DNA of 64,000 nt from an uncultured Dyadobacter sp. (lineage in GTDB: Bacteria; Bacteroidota; Bacteroidia; Cytophagales; Spirosomataceae): assembly GCF_946482605.1 (NCBI RefSeq), contig NZ_CAMLSE010000010.1:186001-250000 (forward strand), written 5' to 3'. A model generated the notes under the pieces. The model ran no database searches and was not told the DNA's origin. It saw nothing but the letters and a program-made list of their open reading frames with translations. The translations under genes were made by a program, and so were the position numbers. Shown piece after piece: positions 55,791-64,000 of this stretch. The first letter of the stretch is position 1; every line of letters starts with the position of its first letter.

Positions 55791-57034
55791 CTTACTTGTC
55801 CGTCACCTTTAACAATCCATTTCTCGGTCACCAGTTTTTCCAATGCAAATGGTCCTCTGGCGTGTAATTTCTGGGTAGAAATCCCGATTTCCGCGCCCAA
55901 TGCAAAAACACCGCCGTCCGTAAACCGGGTAGACGCATTGGCATAGACCGAAGCTGCATCCACCTCTCTCAGGAATATTTCAATAGCTTCCTCGTCGGTC
56001 GATATAATGGCTTCCGAATGCCTGGATGAATAGTTTTCAATCTGTTTCAATGCATCTTCCAAACCGTCGACAACTTTAACGGAACATTTGAAATCCAGGA
56101 ACTCTTTGCCAAAATCACCCTCGGTCGCCTTTTGCAAATAAGGATATCCCGCCTTTTCCAGAATCCCATAAGATTCGTCATCTGCAAAAACCTCTACATT
56201 CCATTTGATAAAATCATCTTTCAGCAAAGGCAGAAAACGACCAGCCACATCACGGTCGACCAGCACAGTATCCAGCGCATTACAAGCGGCAGGCTTGGAA
56301 ACCTTTGCATTCACCACAATGCTGGCGCCTTTTTCCAGGTCACCTGTTTTTTCAATATAGGTATGACAAACGCCCGCCCCGGTTTCGATGGTAGGAACCA
56401 GTGAGTTTTGCCTCACAAACTTAATCAGCCCCTCTGAGCCGCGTGGAATAATAATGTCGACATACTGGATCGCGGTCAGCAACTCCGAAACAAATTCGCG
56501 ACCGGTTGGCAGCAGCGTAACGGCAGCAGCCGGCACACCGAATTCAGCCAAAGCTTCATGGATGAGGCTTACCAGATAAGTATTGGAATACTGAGCTTCC
56601 TTGCCCCCTTTGAGCACACATGCATTTGCCGAGCGAAGGCACAGCGAAGCCACATCAATCGTTACATTGGGCCTCGATTCATAGATAACACCTACAACAC
56701 CGAGCGGCACAGCGATTTTCTTTAAAGAAAGCCCTTGCTGAATTGTTTTTTCCACAAAAACCTCGCCGGTCGGGTCCGGGAGCTCCGCTACCTCGATCAG
56801 GCTCTGTGCAAGTTCGTTGATCCGCTTATCGTTCAGAAGTAAGCGGTCCTTTTTGGGATCGGCATCATCCATCAAATCCAGATCTTTCCGGTTCTCTGCG
56901 ATGATGTTTTCGGCATTAGCCAGCACTTTTGCAGAAAGCGAGATCAGCAGATCAGCTCTTTGCCTGTCTGACAGCCTGCGCACGGCGGCGGATGCCTCGC
57001 GCGCTTCCTTTAACTGAGGTACTATCGATTCCAT
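55784..57034 (-). CDS. proA: Glutamate-5-semialdehyde dehydrogenase (gamma-glutamyl phosphate reductase)
   Basis: This 416-residue ALDH-superfamily enzyme reduces gamma-glutamyl phosphate with NADPH in proline synthesis. It has the nucleotide-binding IAVPLGVVGVIYESRPNVT, the ALKGGKEA-like CVLKGGKEAQ, IIPRGSEGLI, and the catalytic cysteine in SKPAACNALDTVLV. Its start overlaps the proB stop by one base and its end overlaps the ArgE-like gene. Confidence 0.95.
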   Translation of the reverse strand: MESIVPQLKEAREASAAVRRLSDRQRADLLISLSAKVLANAENIIAENRKDLDLMDDADPKKDRLLLNDKRINELAQSLIEVAELPDPTGEVFVEKTIQQGLSLKKIAVPLGVVGVIYESRPNVTIDVASLCLRSANACVLKGGKEAQYSNTYLVSLIHEALAEFGVPAAAVTLLPTGREFVSELLTAIQYVDIIIPRGSEGLIKFVRQNSLVPTIETGAGVCHTYIEKTGDLEKGASIVVNAKVSKPAACNALDTVLVDRDVAGRFLPLLKDDFIKWNVEVFADDESYGILEKAGYPYLQKATEGDFGKEFLDFKCSVKVVDGLEDALKQIENYSSRHSEAIISTDEEAIEIFLREVDAASVYANASTRFTDGGVFALGAEIGISTQKLHARGPFALEKLVTEKWIVKGDGQVRW

Positions 57035-58065
57035 TATAATAAAACTATATCATTGGCATGCGCCACTTCAAAATTCAATGTTTTCAGGTTCGCGCGTATC
57101 GCATAAGAAGTCTCACGCGCACGCGCCACCGCGATCATCTCTGCTTCGGGTGAATAAATTTCTATAATCTCGCCGGTTTCAAAATCGCCCGTCACTTCGA
57201 TGACTCCCACCGCCAGCAGACTTTTCCGTTTGAGCAACGCTTTTGACGCGCCTTCGTCGATCTGTAAGCTTCCTGAGACCAGTCCGCCACTCCCGAGCCA
57301 ACGGTTACGGGCCGATAATGTACTTTTCCCCGGCGTGATCAGGGTTCCGGCGTTTCCTTTCAACGCTTCCAACAGTTCGTTGGGCTGATTCATGCCAAAG
57401 ATCACCACTCGAATGGCCATTCGGGCGGCCAGTTTGGCAAAAGTCAGCTTCGAAGCCATTCCACCAAGTCCTAGAAACGATTTATCAGTCTTGACAAACT
57501 TAAAAACCTCATTAACATTCGATACGTTCCGCAGAATTTTCCCATCCTCATCGAGCAGCCCTCCGACCGAGGTGCAGAACATCAGCGATTCTGCTCCGAA
57601 ACCGACAGCCAGCAAGGTAGCCAGTTCGTCATTGTCCGAGAATTTCAGCTCACGATCACTCACCACATCGTTTTCATTGACAATCGGGATAATGTCGTTC
57701 GCCCAAAGCTCCTGAAAGGTTTCTTTGAGCTGCAAAAATTTGTTCCTGTTCGCAAAATGCTGGCGCTCGCACAAGCTCTGCGCGATGAAAATATGGTTTG
57801 GGCCGAAATAGGACGCATACAAACCGACGAGCAGCGGATTACCCACCGACGCCGCAGCCTTGCGCTGGGTCATCGTCCCTTTGTAATCATTAATATAGGC
57901 TTTACCCGCCCCTACCGCTCCGGAAGAAACAATGATAATGCGATACTGAGCATGTATTTCCGAAACCTGCCGGGCTATTTCCGCAATGATCCTGACATCA
58001 GGTTCACCGGAAGGAAGCGTGATCGAAGCGGTTCCAAACTTTATGACGAGAATAGGTTTTGACAC
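57034..58065 (-). CDS. proB: Glutamate 5-kinase
   Basis: This 343-residue enzyme phosphorylates glutamate to start proline synthesis. It has an amino-acid-kinase domain (VIKFGTASIT, IIVSSGAVGAG, FSDNDELATLLA, GLGGMASKLTFAKLA) and a C-terminal PUA domain from about 265, both as in full-length ProB. Its stop and the proA start overlap as TAATG. Feedback inhibition by proline is known for the family. Confidence 0.95.
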   Translation of the reverse strand: MSKPILVIKFGTASITLPSGEPDVRIIAEIARQVSEIHAQYRIIIVSSGAVGAGKAYINDYKGTMTQRKAAASVGNPLLVGLYASYFGPNHIFIAQSLCERQHFANRNKFLQLKETFQELWANDIIPIVNENDVVSDRELKFSDNDELATLLAVGFGAESLMFCTSVGGLLDEDGKILRNVSNVNEVFKFVKTDKSFLGLGGMASKLTFAKLAARMAIRVVIFGMNQPNELLEALKGNAGTLITPGKSTLSARNRWLGSGGLVSGSLQIDEGASKALLKRKSLLAVGVIEVTGDFETGEIIEIYSPEAEMIAVARARETSYAIRANLKTLNFEVAHANDIVLL

Positions 58066-58189
58066 TTTGGTATTCTGCTAAGCGGCATAACTGTAAAAAA
58101 AATTTTATGCCCGGTAATCAATCTGAGGCCCAAAAATACGTGATTTCGAACGAAAACGAATGCATTATGCAAAGACCGCCGGAAGCCAT

Positions 58190-58876
58190 TCATGGCAGAT
58201 CCTCCAAAACAGCGGCGGTGAACCTCCTTTTCAACCTTAATGCTTTCTGAAGCTGATCCAGATATTCTTCCCTGGGAATCTCTATTGCTCCGTAGCGCAG
58301 CACATTATCGTTGATGAACTGCGTATCCAGGAGTGTAAAACGATTTAGCCGGAGTATCTGGATCAGATAGTGGAATGCTACTTTCGAAGCATTGCTTTCA
58401 ATGGTAAACATCGATTCCCCGAAAAACACGCCATTGATGGATACCCCGTACAAACCACCCACAAGGCGCTCCCCGCGCCACGCTTCCACGCTATGCGCAT
58501 AGCCCAGGCGATGCAGCGCTGTGTAGGACTCGATGATTTCTTCCGAGATCCAGGTTCCCGGTTCGGCGGTGCGCGGCAATGAACACCCACGCATTACACC
58601 CTCAAAATCGGTGTTGATCCTGATCTCGAAATGTTTTTTGTTGATGACCGGCCTCAGCGATTTGGAAGGCTTGTAGGTATCGATAGGTATCACCGCCCTC
58701 GGATTGGGCGAGTACCAGTAAATAGTACCGTCCGCCTCTGCCATGGGGAATATTCCGTTGATATATCCGTTAAGCAGATCGTCGGTACTGATTGCAGACA
58801 TGAAAGCCACTGAATTAGAATAATGTTGTTGATTGAAGGGGCAATAGCACGATGTGATAGCGTGCGTAAGTTCCAT
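58190..58876 (-). CDS. aat: Leucyl/phenylalanyl-tRNA-protein transferase
   Basis: This 228-residue protein adds Leu or Phe to N-terminal Arg/Lys of proteins, marking them for ClpAP via the N-end rule. The signature blocks are LLNGYINGIFPMAEADGTIYWYSPNPRAVIP, GTWISEEIIESYTALHRLGYAHSVEAW and GGLYGVSINGVFFGESMFT. I chose the ATG at 58876 because the longer frame adds 35 unrelated residues. It lies between the two opposed groups of proline/arginine genes. Confidence 0.93.
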   Translation of the reverse strand: MELTHAITSCYCPFNQQHYSNSVAFMSAISTDDLLNGYINGIFPMAEADGTIYWYSPNPRAVIPIDTYKPSKSLRPVINKKHFEIRINTDFEGVMRGCSLPRTAEPGTWISEEIIESYTALHRLGYAHSVEAWRGERLVGGLYGVSINGVFFGESMFTIESNASKVAFHYLIQILRLNRFTLLDTQFINDNVLRYGAIEIPREEYLDQLQKALRLKRRFTAAVLEDLP

Positions 58877-59180
58877 CTTTAAAACTTTATAAATGTAAAC
58901 GAACCATAAAAATATATCTTCTGTTTCTTTGGAGTAACATTTTTTTTTCCAAAATTTGCAGCCTCTTAGACGCACAAGCAAGTCAATGAATCACAACGGC
59001 ATACATACTGTTCTGCATACTACGCCTTTCCGATTCAGGTCCCCCCGGACCGCATAATCTCCTTTTACCTACGTGGTAAATATCTAATACCCGCAACTTT
59101 CTTACAATTTCTAGACGTCCCATCGTTTTCCTCTGGGTTAGTTAATTATTGTCTTGAACATTTTGTCAGCATAGTCATCA
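58877..59180. other. 304-base divergent region between aat and the GNAT-arg genes, with dyads
   Basis: The region holds no supported gene. A small GGTCC-CCCC-GGACC hairpin lies at 59038-59051 and a 17-base dyad TTTACC-TACGT-GGTAAA at 59064-59080. The latter is a plausible repressor site for the arginine genes downstream. No perfect TAnnTTTG box is seen near the GNAT start. Confidence 0.5.
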
Positions 59181-59912
59181 ATGAAAAATACCGAAGTAGT
59201 GGGCAGTAAGTTTATCGTACAGACTGCCAATGAAAATCATCTCCATTACGCCGAACAAATCTGCGCGGAAATGGAGGAGAGCGCCAAAAAGCGTGGTACC
59301 GGTATAGCCAAACGTTCCCCAGTGTACATCATGGAGAAAATGGTGGAAGGAAAAGCCATCATTGCCACCACCGATACCGGAGAATGGGTAGGTTTTTGTT
59401 ATATAGAAACCTGGGAGCACGGAAAATTCGTAGCGAATTCGGGCTTGATCGTTCATCCTGATTTCCGCAACAGCGGCATGGCGAAGGCTATTAAAATGAA
59501 AGCCTTTGAACTGTCACGCCAAAAATATCCTGATGCCAAGATTATCGGCATTACCACCAGCCTTCCGGTGATGAAAATCAACTCGGATTTGGGTTATGAG
59601 CCTGTTACATTCAGCGAACTTCCCGCCGACGACGCATTCTGGAAAGGCTGCGCGAGTTGCGTGAATTACGACGTATTAACCCGGACCGGCAGAAAACACT
59701 GCCTTTGCACCGGGATGATGTATGATCCCGAAGACAAAAAGCCCGCAGCTACGGTTGTGAACGGCAATGCAGCTGCAACCGAACGTCATACCTGGGATTT
59801 CTTGAAAGAATCGAGCCTTTACGAACGCTGGATGCGTATCAAACAACGTATTTTGCTGCGAAGGGAAGAACGTGCCAAAAAGAAAAACGCCGGGGCCGTG
59901 CTGGTACACTAA
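59181..59912 (+). CDS. GNAT N-acetyltransferase with a cysteine-rich C-terminal part (candidate N-acetylglutamate synthase)
   Basis: This 243-residue protein has a GNAT fold with the acetyl-CoA loop in HPDFRNSGMAKAIK (residues 92-105). It continues into an extra 90 residues with C157-x2-C160 and C174-x-C176, possibly a metal or redox site. The position right before argG, in an arginine operon lacking a classical ArgA or ArgJ in view, suggests it acetylates glutamate at the first step. That is inference from context. A terminator separates it from argG. Confidence 0.75.
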   Translation: MKNTEVVGSKFIVQTANENHLHYAEQICAEMEESAKKRGTGIAKRSPVYIMEKMVEGKAIIATTDTGEWVGFCYIETWEHGKFVANSGLIVHPDFRNSGMAKAIKMKAFELSRQKYPDAKIIGITTSLPVMKINSDLGYEPVTFSELPADDAFWKGCASCVNYDVLTRTGRKHCLCTGMMYDPEDKKPAATVVNGNAAATERHTWDFLKESSLYERWMRIKQRILLRREERAKKKNAGAVLVH

Positions 59913-59951
59913 TGTACTGCATACTTTAATAGATATCGTATCTCATTTTAA

Positions 59952-59997
59952 ATACCCCGCCCGGCAACCCAAAAGGACTGCGGCGGGGTATTTTTTT
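59952..59997 (+). terminator. Terminator after the GNAT gene
   Basis: ATACCCCGCC/GGCGGGGTAT (59952-59961 and 59982-59991) form a 10-bp stem followed by seven T residues. The argG -7 box starts two bases after it. Confidence 0.88.
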
Positions 59998-59998
59998 G

Positions 59999-60006
59999 TA
60001 GTTTTG
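59999..60006 (+). promoter_or_regulatory. argG promoter -7 box
   Basis: TAGTTTTG, a perfect TAnnTTTG, lies 37 bases before the argG ATG. The -33 region falls inside the terminator stem and has only CTG near the right spacing. Confidence 0.55.
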
Positions 60007-60043
60007 CACCGCAAATCAAGCTTTTAATCAGAATTCATATATA

Positions 60044-61246
60044 ATGTCACAGCCCAAAGTAGTATTAGCGTTTAGCGGGGGACTTGATACCTCCTTTTGT
60101 GTAAAATATTTAGCCGAAGACAGAGGTTACGAAGTTTATTCGGTTTTGGTTGACACCGGTGGTTTTTCGGACGAAGAGCTGAAAACGATCGAAGCGAATG
60201 CCTATGCTTTGGGCGTGAAGCAACATGCCACGGTTTCAAAAACCAGGGAGTATTACAATGACTGTATTAAATATTTGATCTTCGGTAATATCCTGAAGAA
60301 CAACACTTACCCACTTTCAGTGAGCGCAGAGCGTATTTTCCAGGCGGTTGCGGTAGCTGAATATGCCAAGGAAATCGGTGCGAGCGCGATTGCACACGGT
60401 AGCACAGGTGCAGGTAACGACCAGGTGCGTTTCGATATGGCGTTCCGTATCATTGTCCCGGAAGCCGAAATCATCACGCCGATCCGTGACCTGAAACTTT
60501 CCCGTGAAGCCGAAATCGAATACCTGACCGCGAAAGGCGTTTCCCGCGACTGGACCAAAGCTGCATACAGCATTAATAAGGGCCTTTGGGGTACATCGGT
60601 AGGTGGAAAAGAAACATTGACCTCCGACCAATATCTTCCCGAATCGGCATGGCCTACCCAGATCACTAAAACAGAACCTGAGCGCATTACACTGGAATTT
60701 GTGAATGGTGAGTTGAAAGGCGTTGCTGGTGAAACTTTCGAAAATTCAGTAACCGCTATTCAGAAGCTGGCGGAAATTGCACAGCCATTCGGGATTGGCC
60801 GGGATATTCACGTGGGCGATACGATTATCGGTATTAAAGGTCGCGTTGGTTTTGAAGCTGCGGCTCCGCTGATCATTATCAAAGCGCACCATACGCTTGA
60901 AAAACATGTTCTCACAGAGCAGCAACTGTACTGGAAAGAACAACTTTCAAACTGGTATGGCAGCCTGCTGCACAAAGGGCAGTTTGTTGAGCCGGTTATG
61001 CGTAACATCGAAACATTCCTTGCTGATACGCAATCGCATGTGACGGGTAAGGTGCACGTTTACCTGGCTCCGCACCGCTTCCATGTAGAAGGTATCGAGT
61101 CTGCATATGACCTGATGTCATCGAAATTTGGCAGCTACGGCGAAATGAACAACGCCTGGACTGGTGATGACGTGAGAGGCTTCTCGAAGGTGGCTTCGAA
61201 CCAGGTGATGATTTATGGAAAGGTGAGTGATTCGGTAGATCAATAA
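60044..61246 (+). CDS. argG: Argininosuccinate synthase
   Basis: This 400-residue enzyme ligates citrulline and aspartate with ATP to give argininosuccinate. It has the ATP pyrophosphatase loop VLAFSGGLDTSFCV, the AHGSTGAGNDQVRFD block and the substrate-binding SVGGKETLTSDQYLPE. The length is normal. It starts a plus-strand operon that continues through a toxin-antitoxin pair to argC and argD. Confidence 0.96.
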   Translation: MSQPKVVLAFSGGLDTSFCVKYLAEDRGYEVYSVLVDTGGFSDEELKTIEANAYALGVKQHATVSKTREYYNDCIKYLIFGNILKNNTYPLSVSAERIFQAVAVAEYAKEIGASAIAHGSTGAGNDQVRFDMAFRIIVPEAEIITPIRDLKLSREAEIEYLTAKGVSRDWTKAAYSINKGLWGTSVGGKETLTSDQYLPESAWPTQITKTEPERITLEFVNGELKGVAGETFENSVTAIQKLAEIAQPFGIGRDIHVGDTIIGIKGRVGFEAAAPLIIIKAHHTLEKHVLTEQQLYWKEQLSNWYGSLLHKGQFVEPVMRNIETFLADTQSHVTGKVHVYLAPHRFHVEGIESAYDLMSSKFGSYGEMNNAWTGDDVRGFSKVASNQVMIYGKVSDSVDQ

Positions 61247-61254
61247 GTAAAAAT

Positions 61255-61488
61255 ATGACGAAAATAGAACTCCAGACCCAAATCCAAAAGAAGGTCCAGG
61301 GATTACCTGCCGACGTTCTTCAGGAGCTTTATGACTATCTGGAATCTATTTTGGAAAAAAGACAACAGCAGTCTGAACTGAAAGACGGGCTGCAAGAATG
61401 GTGGAACGGCATTGCCGATTTTTCCGACGACTTTTTAACTCAACGTGTCCAGCCTCCACTCGATAAATCTGAAAATTTATTCGAATGA
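61255..61488 (+). CDS. Antitoxin of a VapBC-type module (DUF2281-like)
   Basis: This 77-residue protein has an N-terminal amphipathic part (LQTQIQKKVQGLPADVLQELYDYLESIL) typical of DUF2281-like antitoxins and a C-terminal tail that would wrap the toxin. It starts eight bases after argG and overlaps the toxin gene by four bases (ATGA). It is probably co-transcribed with argG. A DNA-binding fold is not evident, so autoregulation is uncertain. Confidence 0.78.
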   Translation: MTKIELQTQIQKKVQGLPADVLQELYDYLESILEKRQQQSELKDGLQEWWNGIADFSDDFLTQRVQPPLDKSENLFE

Positions 61489-61892
61489 AATATCTGTTGG
61501 ATACTAAATTCGTGGCCTACATCATTAAGAAAAGGCCGATTGAAGTCTTACACAAATTGCAAGCGATTGATTGGACAGAGATTGCGATCTCTTCCATTGT
61601 GGTTGCGGAATTATGGTATGGCGTTGAGAAAAGTCAGTTGAAAGAACAAAACAAGGCAGCGCTGGAAGCTTTTCTGAAACCGTTTGCAATACTGGATTTC
61701 GACACCCCTGCGGCCGAGGCGTATGCTTCGATTCGCGCGGATCTGGAAAGTATTGGAAAGATCATAGGAGCTAACGACCTGCTGATTTCGGCACATGCAT
61801 TAAGTCATGGGTTAATCCTGGTCACCAACAATGTCAAAGAGTTTGAACGGGTTGGTGGCTTGCAAATCGAAAACTGGATTACAAATGAGTAA
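61485..61892 (+). CDS. PIN-domain toxin (VapC/FitB-like)
   Basis: This 135-residue PIN-domain protein has the acidic active-site residues D6 (YLLDT), E42 (VAELWYGVEKS) and D98 (GANDLLISAHAL). The position after the first Asp is Lys (LLDTK) rather than the usual Asn, and the last acidic position is NN (TNNVKEFERV) as in many FitB-like toxins. It would be a Mg-dependent endoribonuclease held by the antitoxin just upstream. Its last eight bases overlap the argC start. Confidence 0.85.
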   Translation: MKYLLDTKFVAYIIKKRPIEVLHKLQAIDWTEIAISSIVVAELWYGVEKSQLKEQNKAALEAFLKPFAILDFDTPAAEAYASIRADLESIGKIIGANDLLISAHALSHGLILVTNNVKEFERVGGLQIENWITNE

Positions 61893-62868
61893 CATTAATA
61901 TTGGAATAGTAGGGGCGGCAGGTTATACAGGCGGAGAATTACTCCGGATCTTGATCAACCATCCGAATGCAACCATCGCATTCGCGCATAGCAAAAGCCA
62001 GGCGGGTAAGCCGGTGTACGCAACGCATACGGATTTGCTGGGCGATACCGAATTGGTATTTTCCGGTGACGACATTCAGCCGCTATTGAGTCAGGAAGGT
62101 TTGAATGCGATTTTCCTTTGTTCGGGGCACAGCGAATCGAAGAAATTTCTGGACGAATACCAATTGCCGGAAACGGTAAAGGTGATCGACCTGAGTACGG
62201 ATTTCCGGAATGAGTCCGCCGGCTTTGTATATGGCCTACCAGAATTGCAGAGAGAGTCAATCAAGGGCGCGACGAAAATCGCGAACCCGGGCTGTTTCGC
62301 GACGAGCATTGAGCTGGCTGTTTTACCGCTCGCTAATGCAGGTTTAATCAAAGACGACGTTCACGTGAGCGCGGTGACGGGCAGCACCGGCGCCGGACAG
62401 GCGTTGAGCGCGACGACGCATTTCACGTGGCGGAACAACAACATGTCGATCTACAAGGCATTCTCGCACCAGCATTTGACGGAGATTAAAATGACTTTCG
62501 GCAAGTTGCAGGCGGGTTTCGACAAGCCAGTGAACTTCGTGCCGTACCGCGGCGATTACACGCGCGGCATTATCGCCAATGTGTACACGCGTTTTGAAGG
62601 CACTTTGGAAGAAGCAAAGACACTCTACAAGGAGTTCTACGCCTCGCATCCGTTCACGCACGTAAGCGACACGCCGATCGATCTGAAGCAGATTGTAAAT
62701 ACCAACAAATGCTTCGTCCACCTGGAAGTACACGATGGCCAGTTACTGATTACGAGCATTATCGATAACCTCACGAAGGGCGCGTCGGGCCAGGCGGTGC
62801 AGAATATGAACCTACTGTTCGGTTTGCCGGAAGATGCAGGGCTGCGGTTGAAAGCGCCGACGTTTTAA
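61885..62868 (+). CDS. argC: N-acetyl-gamma-glutamyl-phosphate reductase
   Basis: This 327-residue enzyme reduces N-acylglutamyl phosphate with NADPH. It has the nucleotide-binding GIVGAAGYTGGELLRIL and the catalytic cysteine in ANPGCFATSIEL, followed by SAVTGSTGAGQALS. The ATG at 61885 overlaps the toxin stop codon region; the open frame continues upstream through the toxin gene, but homology begins at MSNINIG. argD follows 30 bases later. Confidence 0.95.
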   Translation: MSNINIGIVGAAGYTGGELLRILINHPNATIAFAHSKSQAGKPVYATHTDLLGDTELVFSGDDIQPLLSQEGLNAIFLCSGHSESKKFLDEYQLPETVKVIDLSTDFRNESAGFVYGLPELQRESIKGATKIANPGCFATSIELAVLPLANAGLIKDDVHVSAVTGSTGAGQALSATTHFTWRNNNMSIYKAFSHQHLTEIKMTFGKLQAGFDKPVNFVPYRGDYTRGIIANVYTRFEGTLEEAKTLYKEFYASHPFTHVSDTPIDLKQIVNTNKCFVHLEVHDGQLLITSIIDNLTKGASGQAVQNMNLLFGLPEDAGLRLKAPTF

Positions 62869-62898
62869 TTCATTTTTCGAATCTTAAAATATCAGACA

Positions 62899-64000
62899 AT
62901 GTCACACCTCTTTGACGTCTACCCCATCTACGATATAGAACCCGTGAAAGCCGAAGGGAGCTACCTCTGGGACCAGCATGGCACCAGGTATCTCGACCTT
63001 TACGGCGGCCACGCGGTGATTTCAGTCGGCCATTGCCATCCTTATTATGTGGACAAGCTGACCAATCAGTTGAATGCAATCAGTTTTTATTCCAATTCGG
63101 TCAAAATTTCTTTGCAGGAAGAACTGGCAGAGAAATTAGGTGAGCTTTCAGGCTATCCTGATTACAAGCTGTTCCTCTGCAACTCCGGCGCGGAAGCGAA
63201 TGAGAATGCATTGAAACTGGCGTCTTTCCACAACGGCAGAACAAAGGTAATCTCCTTCACCAAATCATTCCACGGCCGGACTGCCGGTGCCGTAGCAGCA
63301 ACAGACAACCCGTCCATTGTTGCCCCTGTCAACTATAAGGAGCACGTTACATTTCTACCTTTCAACGACGTTGCTGCGGCAGCCGAAGGCATTACCGATG
63401 AGGTCTGCGCGGTGATTGTGGAAGGCATTCAGGGTGTGGGCGGTATCAATGTTTCTACGGATGAGTTTTTACAAACATTGAGACGCAAATGCGACGAAAC
63501 CGGCGCTATCCTGATCCTCGACAGCGTGCAATGTGGTTATGGCCGGACCGGGAAGTTCTTCTCTCATCAGTTCAGCGGCATAGAGCCGGACATAATGTCG
63601 ATGGCCAAAGGAATGGGTAACGGTTTCCCGATCGGCGGGATCCTGATTTCTCCTAAGTTCAAGGCGAGCTATGGCTTGCTAGGCACTACTTTTGGCGGCA
63701 ATCACCTGGCCTGCGCAGCCGGGGTGGCTGTTCTGGACATTATGAAGGAGGAAAACCTGATCGAAAATGCCGCACAGATTGGTGAATACCTGCTCAATGG
63801 CATTCGCGAAATCGGCGGCTATAAAGAACTGAGAGGACGCGGCCTGATGATCGGCATCGAATATGATTTCCCGGTAAAAGATCTGCGTAACAAGCTTTTA
63901 TTTGAACACAAAATGTTCACGGGCGTTGCCGGAAGCAGCACGATCCGTCTCCTGCCTTCGCTGGCATTGGGCAAAACGGAAGCGGACCTGTTCCTGCAAG
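62899..64000 (+). CDS. argD: Acetylornithine/succinylornithine aminotransferase, 3' end beyond the window
   Basis: The 367 visible residues match class III aminotransferases of arginine synthesis, which convert N-acylglutamate semialdehyde to N-acylornithine. Visible blocks are YLDLYGGHAVISVGHCHP, LFLCNSGAEANENALKLA, SFHGRT, the PLP-contacting LDSVQCGYGRTGKFF (Asp), and the Schiff-base lysine in MSMAKGMGNGFPIGG. The gene runs off the right edge. Bacteroidota commonly use the succinylated route, so the substrate may be the succinyl form. Confidence 0.94.
   Translation, partial: MSHLFDVYPIYDIEPVKAEGSYLWDQHGTRYLDLYGGHAVISVGHCHPYYVDKLTNQLNAISFYSNSVKISLQEELAEKLGELSGYPDYKLFLCNSGAEANENALKLASFHNGRTKVISFTKSFHGRTAGAVAATDNPSIVAPVNYKEHVTFLPFNDVAAAAEGITDEVCAVIVEGIQGVGGINVSTDEFLQTLRRKCDETGAILILDSVQCGYGRTGKFFSHQFSGIEPDIMSMAKGMGNGFPIGGILISPKFKASYGLLGTTFGGNHLACAAGVAVLDIMKEENLIENAAQIGEYLLNGIREIGGYKELRGRGLMIGIEYDFPVKDLRNKLLFEHKMFTGVAGSSTIRLLPSLALGKTEADLFLQ

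Overview
The window is chromosomal DNA from a Bacteroidota bacterium, most likely a Cytophagales member close to Dyadobacter or Spirosoma. That placement rests on gliding and type IX secretion genes (sprA, gldF, gldE), a SusC/SusD locus, TonB receptors with N-terminal carboxypeptidase-like domains, promoters of the TTG-N19/21-TAnnTTTG type, a 29-residue basic mS38/COX24-like protein, and a split arginine cluster. The genus is inference. I found no rRNA, tRNA, CRISPR array, insertion sequence or phage gene.

Layout. 1-0.2 kb: the end of a HEPN-like protein. 0.2-3.7 kb: a Tat-exported FAD oxidoreductase and an ECF sigma/RskA anti-sigma pair. 3.7-7.3 kb: a dihydroorotase homologue that has lost metal ligands, two DUF4199 membrane proteins, gldF and gcvH. 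7.4-16.8 kb: sprA, ruvA and a LysM lytic transglycosylase. 17-20.5 kb: gatA, tatA, a DUF1232 protein and mdh. 20.6-24.8 kb: a TonB receptor and a porin-like barrel facing each other across a shared hairpin.

24.9-39.3 kb is the main accessory region. A membrane-spanning propeller/Y_Y_Y/LuxR-type regulator precedes a susC-susD-LamG lipoprotein-GH144-GH144 operon, predicted to use beta-1,2-glucan. A canonical promoter with an 11-bp tandem direct repeat just upstream of it lies in front of susC. A strong terminator closes the operon, and a kelch protein and an M1 peptidase follow as a coupled pair.

39.3-46.7 kb: thiamine pyrophosphokinase coupled to a heptad-repeat protein built on a 21-bp DNA repeat, mazG, a hotdog thioesterase, a ComA-like phosphosulfolactate synthase, dedA, guaB and gldE. 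46.8-53.8 kb: ssb and mutY, separated by a phyH-Gfo/Idh/MocA unit with its own promoter, then HU, a TPR protein, the mS38-like peptide and RNase G. 53.8-64 kb: an enoyl-CoA hydratase, then proline/arginine genes in two opposed groups, proB-proA-argE-like on minus and GNAT-argG-(vapBC)-argC-argD on plus, with aat between them. A VapBC-type toxin-antitoxin pair sits inside the arg operon and its toxin gene overlaps argC.
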